From Malus domestica (lineage: Eukaryota; Streptophyta; Magnoliopsida; Rosales; Rosaceae): a DNA stretch of 64,000 bases. The notes beneath the pieces are model-generated. The model saw only the letters and a list, made by a program, of their open reading frames with translations. It had not been told where the DNA came from and ran no database searches. The stretch spans positions 37,029,001-37,093,000 of the forward strand of contig NC_091671.1 in NCBI RefSeq assembly GCF_042453785.1, read 5' to 3'. A program made the translations under genes and the position numbers. Shown piece by piece: positions 1-10,720 of the stretch (positions are counted from its first letter, which is position 1; each line of letters opens with the position of its first letter).

Positions 1-185
1 AAGCCTAACAACTCAACTAGGGGAACTCTTATGCCCAACAAGAGTTATAGTCACCAACAAAGTCTTATTGCAAGCCAACAACAACTTTAATGCATGGCAT
101 ACGAAGATCAAGCTATTCAGCCCTCTTGCATCTGCTTCAGACATTTCCCCTCTATAACAATGCAAACACTACAACTCGTAGAAAG

Positions 186-790
186 CTTCACACACTCTTG
201 ATCAAGACAGTGTGAAGCAAAACCAATTTATGGTGCCAACAAGAGCTTCATCAATGAAGGGCAACCACAATTCTCAAAAGCTTCACACACTCTTGAGCAA
301 GATAGTGTGAAGCAAAACCAATTTATGGTGCCAACAAGAGCTTCATCAAAGGAATTCAACCACAATTCTCAAAAGCTTCACACACTCTTGATCAAGACAG
401 TGTGAAGCAAAACCAATTTATGGTGCCAACAAGAGCTTCATCAATGAATGGCAACCACAATTCTCAAAAGCTTCACACACTCTTGATCAAGACAGTGTGA
501 AGCAAAACCAATTTATGGTGCCAACAAGAGCTTCATCAAAGGAGTTCAAACACAATTCTAAAAAGTTTCACACACTCTTGATCAAGACAGTGTGAAGCAA
601 AACCAATTTATGGTGCCAACAAGAGCTTCATCAATGGAGGGCAACCACAATTCTCAAAAGCTTCACACTCTTGATCAAGACAGTGTGAAGCAAAACCAAT
701 TTATGGTGCCAACAAAAGTTTCATCAATGAAGGGCAACTACAACTCGTAGAAAGCTTCACACACTCTTGATCAAGACTGTTCAAAGCAAA
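186..790. repeat. 95-bp tandem repeat array, about 6.5 copies
   Basis: Units start CTTCACACAC at 186, 281, 376, 471, 566 (variant GTTTCACACAC), 661 and 755, so the period is 95 bp (94 for the last). Each unit carries a short hairpin: CTTCACAC and GTGTGAAG flank the self-complementary TCTTGATCAAGA. Degenerate half units continue at about 985-1025 and 1155-1200. The array lies inside the LTR element and encodes nothing recognisable. Confidence 0.9.
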
Positions 791-1039
791 TTCAATTTAT
801 ATGGTTCATCCAAACCTTCGACGACTACAAGGTATGGCTTGCATCACAATCTCTTACTCAATAGTGTGGAAGCAAAATTTGTATATGTTGTCTCTCCCAC
901 ATTTTCAAATTTCTAGTTTCCCAAAAAAAAAAAATTAGGAAATTTAACAAAGCTTCATCAATGGAGGACAACTACAAATTCTCAAAAACTTCACACTATC
1001 TTGATCAAGATAGTGTGAAGCAAAATCAATTCATGGTAC

Positions 1040-1390
1040 CCAACAAAAGCTTCACCTACAAAGCTTCAACACAAAAGATTCACCTACAAAAGCTTCACCC
1101 ACAAAAGCTTCACCCCTAAAAGCTTGACCCACAAAAGCTTCACTTACAAAAGCTTCACACACTCTTGATCAAGATAGTGTGAAGCAAAATCAATTCATGG
1201 TACCCAACAAAACTTCAACTTCAAAGCTTCACCTACAAAGCTTTAACACCAAAGCTTCACCTACAAAGCTTCAACACCAAAGCTTCACCTACAAAGCCTA
1301 AAATATATATATATATATTCGGAAATTCGAAAATTTGAAAATTCAAAAATTCGGAAATTCAAAAATTCAAAAAATCGAAAAGAAAAAAAA
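1040..1390. repeat. Short AAGCTTCACC-type repeats and AT-rich GAAATTC repeats
   Basis: From 1040 to 1295 the sequence is a string of about 17-bp degenerate units built on ACAAAAGCTTCACC, many containing a HindIII site. It is followed by (AT)n and by A-rich units with the core AAATTCG up to about 1390. This is low-complexity internal sequence of the LTR element. Confidence 0.75.
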
Positions 1391-1883
1391 AATTTGCCTA
1401 AGCTTTCTCTTTTTTGGGCCTAACAACTTTCATAACAAATATATATGAATGAGGAGTTTTGGGCTACCACTTAGAAACGAAAATGGTGAAGTTTTGTTAC
1501 TTTAGAAACTTGGCTACTAGCAAGACACCTCATTCGTCAACTCCCTTGACCGGAGACTTGGGGGACTCCTACCATATGCTACTGCACCTTGATACTCAGA
1601 AGTCTCACGACCACTCAGTGACTTGGATTTTTCAAGTCTCCAACCGAGAAGTTTTCCTCACTCGGGAAATTAAGGGAACACTACTTCAATCTACATGCTT
1701 CACTCACAAAGTTTCAACATACAAGCTTCAACAAAAGAAAAAATTCAAAGAACTTAGTGAAGAAGGCTTTGGTGTATTTAACAGAATACGTTGAAATGAA
1801 GCAAAACTTATTTATTGATATCTCCGATAAGTTACAAATATGTACATATATATGAGTCAAAATGAACAAACAAGAGGGAGCCT

Positions 1884-2558
1884 TCACAAAGGTTGCTTAG
1901 GAGAAGTCTCAACAGTCGGCAGGGCCCCAGAAAGAGAAAGCACCGGAAGGTGATCATTCGGAGCCTCAGTACTGGACAGAACCCCAGAATGAGGAGGCAT
2001 CAGAGGTTGATCATTTGGAGATTCATTACGCAGTACAGCCCTAGAAGACGAAGACAATAAATTCCTTTGGAACAAACCCACAAACCTCTGATGATCAAGT
2101 AAAATCCGACCATCAGATTCCTGCAGCTGGTCAAGCTTCCTCTTCATGTTTGTAGCATAGTCTTGTGCGAGCCTATGCAACTGTTTATTTTCATGCTTGA
2201 GCCCTCTGATCTCCTGTTTGAGACTTATCACTTCAACCGCCAATGATTCAACTTGGCGGATTCGAGCAAATAGGCGTTGAGCCATATTAGACACAGAACC
2301 TGCACTCTGAACACTGAAAGCCAGAGAATCCTTAACAGCCAACTCATCAGACTGTTTGGAAAGTAGTCTGTTATCTTTGGGAGTGAAAACGTTCCTGACC
2401 ACCACCGCAGCAGTCATATCATTTTTCATCACAGAGTCCCCAACGGTAAAAGAACCAGTAAGGGATAAGAAAGATGGGTGCCCTATATTGTCTTGAGGAG
2501 GCATGGCTACCTCTTCACCAAAGTTCAAGTCAAAACGACGGTCGGATGGGCCATACAT
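1884..2558 (-). CDS. Antisense coiled-coil ORF inside LTR retrotransposon, unknown function
   Basis: An open frame of about 224 codons runs opposite to the retroelement. I place the start at 2558 (protein begins MYGPSDRRFDLNFGEEV); the frame is open upstream to 2666, giving 260 aa. The middle of the protein is a convincing coiled coil: heptad-like leucines and valines in VESLAVEVISLKQEIRGL and the following lysine/glutamine-rich stretch. The C-terminus has degenerate serine/proline-rich repeats with the cores LPVLSLSGAL and MPPHSGVLS. No membrane segment or enzyme motif is visible. I do not recognise a family. Some plant LTR elements carry additional antisense ORFs in this position, between pol and the 3' LTR. 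Whether it is translated is unknown; the long open frame in decayed DNA is the argument for it. Confidence 0.5.
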   Translation of the reverse strand: MYGPSDRRFDLNFGEEVAMPPQDNIGHPSFLSLTGSFTVGDSVMKNDMTAAVVVRNVFTPKDNRLLSKQSDELAVKDSLAFSVQSAGSVSNMAQRLFARIRQVESLAVEVISLKQEIRGLKHENKQLHRLAQDYATNMKRKLDQLQESDGRILLDHQRFVGLFQRNLLSSSSRAVLRNESPNDQPLMPPHSGVLSSTEAPNDHLPVLSLSGALPTVETSPKQPL

Positions 2559-3002
2559 TTTTAGAAATGATGAAGGAGAAATGAGGTGCAATAAATCTCT
2601 GAAGTACAAAAATAAGGGGAAAATTTCTACAAGAAATAACTCTCTGAATGTATTTCTTGCACACAATTGGTGCCCCTATAAAAGAAAGGGCAACAGGGCC
2701 GTTGGTTCAAAAATCAAAGAGGCACCACTCTCTAGATTTCGAGAAACAGATTTTCTTGAGTAAAATATGTCGATAATCTCCACACGTAACATCAGCTCTT
2801 CGGGTACCACAGATAACTTTGCCAAAGATCTCTGACAAAGTTTAGACACATAAATTTTGAAGGTTCAACTACCCTACTATTACCTACAAAGGTAAAGGAA
2901 CAGCGCCACTGCTTGATAACTGGAAAGTCCCTATGTGTGTCAACCTCTGTGCTCCGTGACAAGGCAGACTGGCAAAAAATGCCCAACATTTACTCACATT
3001 CG

Positions 3003-3400
3003 AGAAAACACTCCCAACAAGATTGCTTGCTCAAAAATCGAAAAGGCACCGCCCTTCGAATCTTGAGAGCTAGACTCCCAACATGATTACTTTCTCAAAA
3101 ATCGAAGAGGCACCGCTCTCCAAATCTCAAGATCCAGAGTCCCAACAGGATTGCTTTCTCAAAAATCGAAGAGGCACCGTTCTCCGAATCTCGAGAGCCA
3201 AATCCCCAACAGGATTACTTTCTAAAAAATCGAAGAGGCACCGCTCTTCAAATCTCAAGAGCCAGACTCCCAATATGATTGCTTTCTCAAAAATCGAAGA
3301 TGCACCGTTCTCCGAATCTCAAGAGTCAGATCCCCACCATGATTGCTTGTTCAAAAATCGAAAAGGCACCGCTCTCCGAACTTTGAGAGCCAGATTTCCT
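3003..3400. repeat. 64-bp tandem repeat array, about 6 copies
   Basis: Units with the core CTCAAAAATCGAAGAGGCAC begin (at CCCAACA or a close variant) near 3013, 3077, 3141, 3205, 3269 and 3333, a regular 64-bp period. It is a second, unrelated array in the same LTR element, just upstream of the 3' LTR. Confidence 0.9.
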
Positions 3401-3886
3401 TGGATAAAGCTTGTTTGCAATCTTCACACACAACATCAGCTTTCTAGATACCACAGACCACTTTTTCAAAGTGCTCTGACAAAGTTAAAACACGTGAATC
3501 TTGCAGCTCCCACTACATTGCTATGACCGATAAGGGTAAAGGAACAGCGTTACCACTCGCTGTTGGGATAATTCCAATATATGTCGACCTCCAGCGTTAC
3601 CACCCCTGGATGGAGGAAAAGTACTTCCATAGAAGATGTCACATCTACCTATGAGACAGATAAGACAAGTGAAAACGATACCATACTTCGGTACTTAGAA
3701 GTTTCGTGATTACTCAGCAGCTTGGATCTTGTAAGTCCCCAACCGAGGAGCTTCCCTCACTCGAGAACTTAGGGGAGCACTGTTTGTACCATACTTGACC
3801 AATCCCAAAACTACTGAGTACCAGTCAACGTTATACCGTCAAGGACCCAGAAGAGTTTCCCTCTAACCAGGAGGTCAATCACAGCA

Positions 3887-3966
3887 CGACACGTGTCGAC
3901 ATCAGAAGCCAATCGTAATGCGACACGTGTCAACATCAGAAGCCAATCATAACACGACACGTGTCA
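3887..3966 (+). promoter_or_regulatory. Triplicated 34-bp G-box/CCAAT enhancer-like repeat in LTR U3
   Basis: CGACACGTGTC occurs at about 3886, 3920 and 3954, a 34-bp period, and the first two repeats are followed by AGCCAATC. ACACGTGT is a G-box/ABRE-like core bound by bZIP and bHLH factors, and CCAAT is bound by NF-Y. Position 30-110 bp upstream of the TATA box fits a U3 enhancer. Confidence 0.65.
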
Positions 3967-3995
3967 ATGTCAAAATAAAGCTAGAAACTCTCTTC

Positions 3996-4003
3996 TATAA
4001 AAG
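3996..4003 (+). promoter_or_regulatory. TATA box of the LTR promoter
   Basis: TATAAAAG lies just downstream of the G-box repeats inside the 3' LTR. This is the expected place for the retroelement promoter; used from a 3' LTR it would read outwards into the flank. Confidence 0.6.
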
Positions 4004-4295
4004 GAGATCATTCTCCCACAATATTCCCAAATGTTATTTGTACTAAATCATTCAATAGTACTCACTAAAGGAGATCTTGAGCTTATGTATTTGTGTAAAC
4101 CCTTCACAATTAATGAGAACTCCTCTACTCCGTGGACGTAGCCAATCTAGGTGAACCATGTACATGTTGTGTTTGCTTCCTTGTCTCTATCCATTTGCAT
4201 ACTTATCCACACTAGTGACCGGAGCAATCTAGCGAAGGTCACAAACTTGACACTTTCTGTTGTACCAAAATCCTTACTGATTTTGTGCATCAACA

Positions 4296-4700
4296 GATTA
4301 CGCTTATACTATCACCTTATCACTTGTCATGTAATGAATTTGACCCAAACTAAATTTGAGTAGGTGACACTTTATTTTACTTTTAAGAGCAAAAACAAAT
4401 ACTTCCCGTTCTCCCAAATTGAAATAAACAAATTATTACCGTTTCCGACAAATAACCTGAAAATGAAATTACAAAGGTTCCAAAATCCAGAATAAAGGTA
4501 GAAAACATCTAATGTACACAATTTTGTCAAAATAGCTACAAAACTTCTAATGTTTTCTAAAATGAACAAAAATATTGTACAGCTCTTCAAATATACACCA
4601 AAACATATGTCAACTTCTCACCCAAGCTGTTGAAACGGAAGGGAAAAATGGTGAGTTGCAAAGCTCAGTAAGCAACATTATCTTAAATGAAATTATTCGA
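4296..4700 (-). mobile_element. Transposon tail fragment, inverted copy of 40.85-41.25 kb
   Basis: The reverse complement of this stretch matches the plus strand around 40,850-41,250, including a shared short open frame (minus strand 4372-4590 here, plus strand 40948-41211 there, both beginning MKSCT). It is repeat DNA interrupted by the LTR element at 4295. At 40 kb the same DNA lies next to a CACTA-type protein remnant, so it may be the tail of a CACTA element. Confidence 0.6.
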
Positions 4701-4740
4701 ATGCATAGTCAAAGGAGATGGATTTAAGAGCTGCAATACA

Positions 4741-5088
4741 ATGGACACAAGAATCCAATGAATTAATAACAATACAAATAGCTTCTGTAATTCCTTATCA
4801 GTAAATCCAATGAGGCTTTATTCACATGGTGATTACATGACTTTATCCAACTGATCAGAGGTCCAGACTCCTTCACAAAGAAGGCATAAACACTATGATT
4901 CAGACGAACTGAACCAACCACAAGTTTAAATGTTATTTGACGTATGACTACAAAAATGGGTTGAGAGAAGAAAATTGTGTTAATAACAAGGAGACAACTT
5001 TCTTTAAGCAAGTGATGGAAGGTTACTTCCGCTGTGGTTTTGCTTGCCAAAAAATGGCTGCTTACTTCGCTTTAAGAAAACTGAAAAC
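4741..5088. other. Intergenic, nothing recognised
   Basis: No gene or repeat is recognised. Short open frames on both strands have no recognisable motif. The stretch ends at the copia target duplication TTGTC (5089-5093). Confidence 0.4.
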
Positions 5089-5093
5089 TTGTC

Positions 5094-5378
5094 TATTGAA
5101 ACCGGTTTGTATGGATGAGTTGTATGTATGAGTTGTCATCCTCACCATAGCTTGTCATTCACCTTACATCAACCTTTCTTAGTTGCTAGTAAAAGCTTCT
5201 TTACTTGTGATTTGGTTTTTTGCTTTTCCACTTGTTAGGGCAGATTTTAGGGATTGTGTTTGTGTAGTTATCCTACAATCTATTGTAGCTTTCTTTTGGC
5301 TCTCTATAAGAGTTGCCTTCACTCTCTTGTAATCTTCATAATGAAATATACAACAAATATTGAAACCAAAACTCAACA
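5094..5378 (+). repeat. 5' LTR of copia element 1 (285 bp)
   Basis: Begins TATTGAAACC and ends ACTCAACA. A TATAAG-type motif near 5306 and AATGAAAT near 5340 are plausible promoter and polyadenylation signals. It aligns with 9751-10160 apart from an extra ~125 bp in the latter. Confidence 0.9.
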
Positions 5379-5390
5379 TGGTATCAGAGC
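5379..5390 (+). other. Primer binding site, tRNA-Met type
   Basis: TGGTATCAGAGC abuts the 5' LTR. This is the complement of the 3' end of initiator tRNA-Met used by most plant copia elements. Confidence 0.85.
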
Positions 5391-5455
5391 AAGAACCATA
5401 GGGTCCTGACTCTGTTCATTTTTTTTACTTCTTCATTTGCTCATTATCGATAAAG

Positions 5456-8400
5456 ATGGTAGAAGAAAATGTGTCTAGTGCCGACAATGCCTCATCCTTT
5501 TCCCCAAACTTAACCCAAGGGGTTGAGAACAATCCAAATCAACGACTCTTCTCGGTGCTACTGAACGAGTTCAACTACCTTTCTTGGTCAAGAGCTGTGT
5601 CACTTGCTCTAGAAGGAAGATCGAAGCTAGGGTTTATCAATGGAAGCTCTGAGCCCCCAGAATCCACTTCACCCAACTTACGATGCATGGCATGCTACTG
5701 ATCAGCTAGTCATGTCCTAGTTACTTGACTCCATGAAGCCAAAACTGTCTGAGTTTTTCAGCTACTCAGAGTTTTCCCTTCTCCTATGGGAGTCTGTCAA
5801 AGATATGTATGGCAGCCAAAATAACTCAGTTCGCATCTTTCAACTGAAGAAGAGTGTGGCTAGTTTAAAGCAAGGTAATCACTCATTTGTTCAACACCTT
5901 GGAAGTATGAAATCCATATGGAATGAACTCGATATGTATCGTCCACACACGACTGATTCCTCTGTGTTACTGAAGAAGGCTGATGAAGACAAGGTGTTTC
6001 AACTCTTAGCAAGCTTGGGAGCGGAGTATGAAGACTTGCGTAGTCACTTGTTAATGACTCAAGAGCTGCCCTTTTTTACCAGTGTGTGTCATGCAGTCCA
6101 GAAAGAGGAAACTTGACGAAGAGTGATGAATGTTGAGCCCAAATCCAACTCTGAAGCTAGGGTTTTCACGACAAATCACAAAGCAACTGGTGATAGGGTG
6201 CTTGGCAAGAAAGCAGACTGGAAATGTTCTTATTGCAACATGAATGGACATTTAAGAGAAAAATGTTGGATTCTTCATTCGGAGTTAAAGCCTAAGTTTG
6301 ATAGGGAAGGCAGGATAATCAAAGATGGGACGGGTGGAGTCACTCCAAAAGCATTTCATTCAGTTTGTTCCTCAACTGATGGGATGGCCAATTTCTCAAC
6401 AAATCATGTGTCTTTGATCAACGAGTTTGCTGTTTTTTCTTCAAAAGAAGCAAGGAAGCATTGAACCTGATGAAATGACACCTGAAAACCCTACTGCAAT
6501 GCTAGGGAAATTTGCTGGATTCTTGTCTGACTCGGAGAACACATCGAAAGGAAATATTCCAGGTATTATCAGTGCCATTTCCACTGCTCTTAATGCAAAT
6601 GTTACACATGATTTTTGGATTATTGACTCTGGTGCCACTGATCATATAACTAATAAACCCTCTAGTCTCCACGATTTTCAAAGAACTATTGATCCAATTC
6701 ATGTATCTGTTGCAAATGGGAAAGGGGAACCTATTCTAGGGAAATGAAAGATTAGATTGCTAAGTGAGCATATTGATTCCACTGCTCTCTATGTACCTTC
6801 TTTTCTTTTTCAGCTCTTGTCAATAGGAAAAATCACAAAAACCTTAGACTGTCTTGCCATATTTTCCCCTCACAATGTTGTGTTTCAGGACCGAGTTACT
6901 CAGAAGAAGATTGGTGAAGGGTTCTTCTTGAATGGACTCTACTATCTCTTAAAGGAGTCCAATTTTGTCAAAAAGCTCAGTGTCAACTTAAGTCAAGTTC
7001 AGGAACACCAACTTTGGCATCAACGCCTTGCCCATCCCTCAGAACATGTGATGACCAAGTTATTTCCCTTTTTTTGTAAAAACACACTGGAGTGTGAAAC
7101 TTGTCAAATGTCAAAAGCCACTAGACTTCCTTTTGTTTCCTCTAATTCTAGAACTAGTAAACTTTTTGAGCTTGTTCACTCTGATATTTGGGGCCCTTCT
7201 CGTGTAGAATCCTTTGATGGGTATAGATATTATGTTACATTTATTGATGACTATTTTAGAGTAACCTGGTTGTATCTTTTAAAACTTAAAAGTGATTTGT
7301 TTGATGCTTTTAAGGACTTTCACAACCTAATCACCAATCAATTTTCATCTAAGTTATATATGTTAAGATCAGATAATGGTACCGAGTACACTTCCAATAA
7401 CATGAGTAATTACTTGAGCAATCATGGCATTTTGCATCAAACTAGCTGTGTTTGTACACCACAACAAAATGGTGTGGCAGAGAGAAGAATCGAGACTTAT
7501 TGGAGAAGATTCGATCACTTATTATCCAAATGAATGTTCCTAAGAAATTTTGGTCTCAAGCCCTGCTTACTGCCACGTACATCATTAATAGGCTGCCAAC
7601 TCGGGTGTTGAATACTAAATCTCCTTTTGAAGTCATGAAGGGCAAGCTTATAAACTTGTCTCACCTCAGGACCTTTGGTTGTACTTGTTATGTGCACATT
7701 CAAGCTCTCTATCGTGACAAACTCGACCCTCGAGCTGCTAAATATGTGTTTATGGGATACGCCAGTTCTCAAAAGGGTTACAAAGTGTACAACCCTAACA
7801 AGGGGAAGCTGGCAGTCTCTAGAGATGTGCGATTTGATGAATATTCACCTTATTTCCACAAAGGGTTGGAGACTAATGCTAATATGGAAGATCTTATGGA
7901 CTTATTTCCACTACCTATTCCAGCAGAAATTCATGAAGTCACTCCTACTTATATCAGCACTAATAATTCTCAACTCACTGAGAGTGTAATTGATGCAATG
8001 CCAAGCTCTTCTGGACCATCAGAAGCTCAACCAAATCAGCAAGCTATAAGTGCACCAAGAAGAAATCCTACAAGAGATAGACATCCACCAGTGGGGTTAC
8101 AAGAGTATGTTACTAACATTGCAAGGAATCCTATCTCTGCAGCCATTTCTTGTCACATATTCTCATCTTCTCACACTTTTTTCCTTAACAAATTGTCCCA
8201 CACTTTCGAACCAAGGAATTTTCATGAAGCCACATGCATGCCTGAGTGGCAAGATGCTATGACTAAAAAGCTTCAAGCTCTGAATGACAACCAGACATAG
8301 GGTGTGGTGGATCTTCCAAATGGAAAGAAGGTCATGGGAAGTAGGTGGATATATAAGACCAAATTCAACTCCAATGGAAACATTGAAAGACACAAAACAC

Positions 8401-9743
8401 GGTTAGTAGCTCAAGGTTTTACTCAAACCTATGGCATTGACTATAAGGAGACATTTGCTCCTGTTGCCAAAATGAACACAGTGGGGGTATTGTTGTCTGT
8501 GGCAGTCAATAATGCATGGTCCTTATTCCAAATGGATGTGAAGAATGCATTTCTTCATGGGGATCTTGAAGAAGAAGTGTACATGAAGTTGCCTCCTGGT
8601 CATCCAAGAGAAAATGAACCTAACAAGGTCTGCAGACTTCATAAAGCCATATATGGTCTCAAACAGTCCCCTCGAGTTTGGTATTCGAATCTTAGTTCAG
8701 TCCTTGAAGCTGCAAGGTTCAAAATGAGTCATGATGACTCTTCTTTGTTTGTTCAAAGTAGTATTGCTGGCAAATTGGTTGTGCTTATATATGTTGACGA
8801 CCTAATTATTACAGGTGACAATATAAGTGAGATCAAGACGCTTAAGCAGTCACTTCACCAAAAATTTGTCATTAAAGACTTAGGGCCCTTGAAATACTTT
8901 TTTGGAATTGAGGTGGCTACCTCTTCAAAAGGATTGTTCTTGAATCAAAGAAAGTATGTTCTCGATCTTCTAAATGAAGCTAACATGATGGAATGTAAAC
9001 CAGCTCGGACACCCCTAGCTAGCAAACTTCAGTGGCATGAAAAAGATGAACCTCTCTCGGACCCTAGTGTTTATCAGCGAATGGTTGAGAAACTTATTTA
9101 TCTCACCATTACTAGGCCTGATATCTCATATTGCGTTAGCCTAGCCAGTCAGTTCATGCACTCTCCTACTCTAGTTCACTGGGAAATCGGCAAGAGAATA
9201 CTTCGATATCTCAAGGGCTCAGTAGGAAGGGGGATAATTATGAAGAACAATGGATCAAATCACATCTTGGCCTACACAGATGCTGACTGGGCTGGAAATG
9301 CCCTTGATCGAAAATCCACAACAGGTTTTTGCACATTTGTTGGAGCGAACCTTGTCACTTGGAAGATCAAGAAACAAACTGTTATTGCTCGATCTAGTGC
9401 TGAAACTGAGTATAGGGCTATGGCAGCAACAACCTATGAACTCATATAGTTGAAAGGTCTTCTTTCTGAGCTTGGATTCACAAGCATGGTACCTATGTCC
9501 TTGTATTGTGATAACCAAGCTGCCATGCACATTGCCTCCAATCCAGTATTTCATTAAAGGACCAAACATATTGAAGTTAACTGCCATTATATTCGTGCTC
9601 AAGTTCAATCTAAGGTGATAGACACCGTGTTCACACGCAGCCACGATCAACTTGCTGATTTATTCACAAAAGCACTAGACTCTACTCAGTTTTAGCGTTT
9701 GTTGTGCAAGCTTGGATCAATCAATCCCCTTGATCCAGCTTGA
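5456..9743 (+). pseudogene. Copia element 1 gag-pol polyprotein, multiply disrupted
   Basis: Gag runs from 5456 to about 6460 and ends with a CX2CX4HX4C zinc knuckle (CSYCNMNGHLREKC). The protease motif DSGATDH is near 6630. Integrase has its HHCC region near 7015-7110 and the DDE core from about 7180. RT is at 8304-9240 with YVDDLIITG, and RNase H runs to 9743 (TDADWAG, then CDNQAA near 9520). Visible lesions: a frame change near 5,705-5,735, stops at about 6114 and 6745, a frame change near 6,440 and another near 7,500, a stop at 8298, and three more stops from 9447 on. Each domain is recognisable, but no full product can be made. Confidence 0.9.
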
Positions 9744-9750
9744 GGGAGTG

Positions 9751-10160
9751 TATTGAAACCGGTTTGTATAGATGGGTTGTATGTATGAGTTGTCATCCTC
9801 ACCATAGCTTGTCATTCACCTTACATCAACCTTTCTCCATAGCTTGTCATTCACCAATCACTTTCCATAGCTTGTCATTCATCTTACATCAACCTTTCTC
9901 CATAGCTTGTCATTCACCAATCACTTTCCATAGCTTGTCATTCACCTTACATCAACCTTTCTTAGTTGCTTGTAAAAGCTTCTTTACTTGTAATTTGATT
10001 TTTGCTTTTCCACTTGTTAGGGCAGATTTTAGGGATTATGTTTGCGTAGTTATCCTACAATCTATTGTAGCTTTCTTTTGGCTCTCTATAAGAGTTGCCT
10101 TCACTCTCTTGTAATCTTCATAATGAAATATACAACAAATATTGAAACCAAAACTCAACA
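9751..10160 (+). repeat. 3' LTR of copia element 1, expanded to 410 bp
   Basis: Same ends as the 5' LTR, but it contains two extra copies of a roughly 62-bp segment with CCATAGCTTGTCATTCACC (9816-9950). The 5' LTR has this motif once, so the expansion arose after insertion or was carried by the source RNA. Confidence 0.9.
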
Positions 10161-10165
10161 TTGTC

Positions 10166-10720
10166 ATGCCCCAACTTGCAAATAAGAACTATTTACGAAT
10201 TAGGAAGTGAGCCATATATGATATATCTTAGCTATAAATTATTGATAATTAACAATAATATGAATGAGGAAATATCATCTTTACCATTTTAAACCAATCC
10301 CTTTCTACACTCTCTATTCCCTTTCTTCCACCGTTTGACCCATTTCAATTTTCTCTCTCTTTCTGTCCTGCCAAATATGACCAACGATCCTATTATCCCA
10401 CCACCAAACCCCAAACATCTAACTAAACTCCCCCACTCTCTTTGTTTTTTAATTTGTATTCTCCCACATGCTACAAACCAGCCCCCTCCTCCTCCCAACT
10501 CTTTCCTTTCAGTTTCCTTCTTCACTCTGACCCCTATATCTCACCTTCTCTCTTATCAACCCAACCCTCAACCCTTCTAATTATTCAACGCACACCGTCT
10601 GTGTAGCGGGGAAGCTTCTGCTGCTCATGGAGTGCATGCTGCAACTTCCCCAGCTGAGTATGGCGTAACGGCTGTTGCGTCGCAGTGGCATGGCATCGGC
10701 ACATCGCAACGGAAAGACAT
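10166..10720. other. Intergenic, pyrimidine-rich stretch
   Basis: 10290-10580 is strikingly C/T-rich on the plus strand (runs of CTCTC, CCCACC), like the 5' leader of a plant gene, but no coding sequence follows. No repeat is recognised. Confidence 0.35.

Larger units (their letters stand above)
1..4295 (+). mobile_element. Non-autonomous LTR retrotransposon, 5' end outside window
   Basis: This is the 3' portion of an LTR element. A purine-rich tract (AGGGGAGCA) directly precedes an LTR that begins TGTTTG and ends CAACA, and the LTR has its TATA box on the plus strand, so the element points right. No gag, protease, integrase or RT reading frame is visible in the 3.8 kb of internal DNA. That DNA consists of a 95-bp array, short AAGCTTCACC repeats, an antisense ORF and a 64-bp array. 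This suggests a large non-autonomous derivative (LARD-like), probably of the Gypsy superfamily, although coding domains could lie upstream. It sits in a transposon fragment that resumes at 4296; the predicted target duplication is GATTA. Confidence 0.75.
3781..4295 (+). repeat. 3' LTR (515 bp) of the left-hand LTR element
   Basis: It begins TGTTTGTACC after the purine tract and ends GCATCAACA. Inside are tandem G-box/CCAAT repeats, a TATA box and a plausible R/U5 region. The sequence after 4295 matches the reverse complement of DNA near 41.2 kb, which fixes the right boundary. Confidence 0.8.
5094..10160 (+). mobile_element. Complete but decayed Ty1/copia retrotransposon
   Basis: LTRs 5094-5378 and 9751-10160 are flanked by the 5-bp target duplication TTGTC (5089-5093 and 10161-10165). 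The order gag, protease, integrase, RT, RNase H defines copia. A tRNA-Met-type primer site starts directly after the 5' LTR, and a purine tract (GAGGGAGTG) precedes the 3' LTR. The LTR ends are TA...CA rather than TG...CA. Several stops and frameshifts make it inactive as a protein source. Confidence 0.92.

Noticed and set aside
186-790. CRISPR-like regular repeats
   Set aside because: The 95-bp units are contiguous with no unique spacers, lie inside a plant LTR element, and no cas genes exist. It is an ordinary tandem array.
3083-3526. 147-codon plus-strand ORF
   Set aside because: Made of repeated translations of the 64-bp array; its repeats follow the DNA period, with no sign of a protein family.
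10335-10580. 81-codon ORF rich in Pro and Ser
   Set aside because: It is a by-product of a pyrimidine-rich stretch; there is an equally long frame on the other strand and no recognisable homology.
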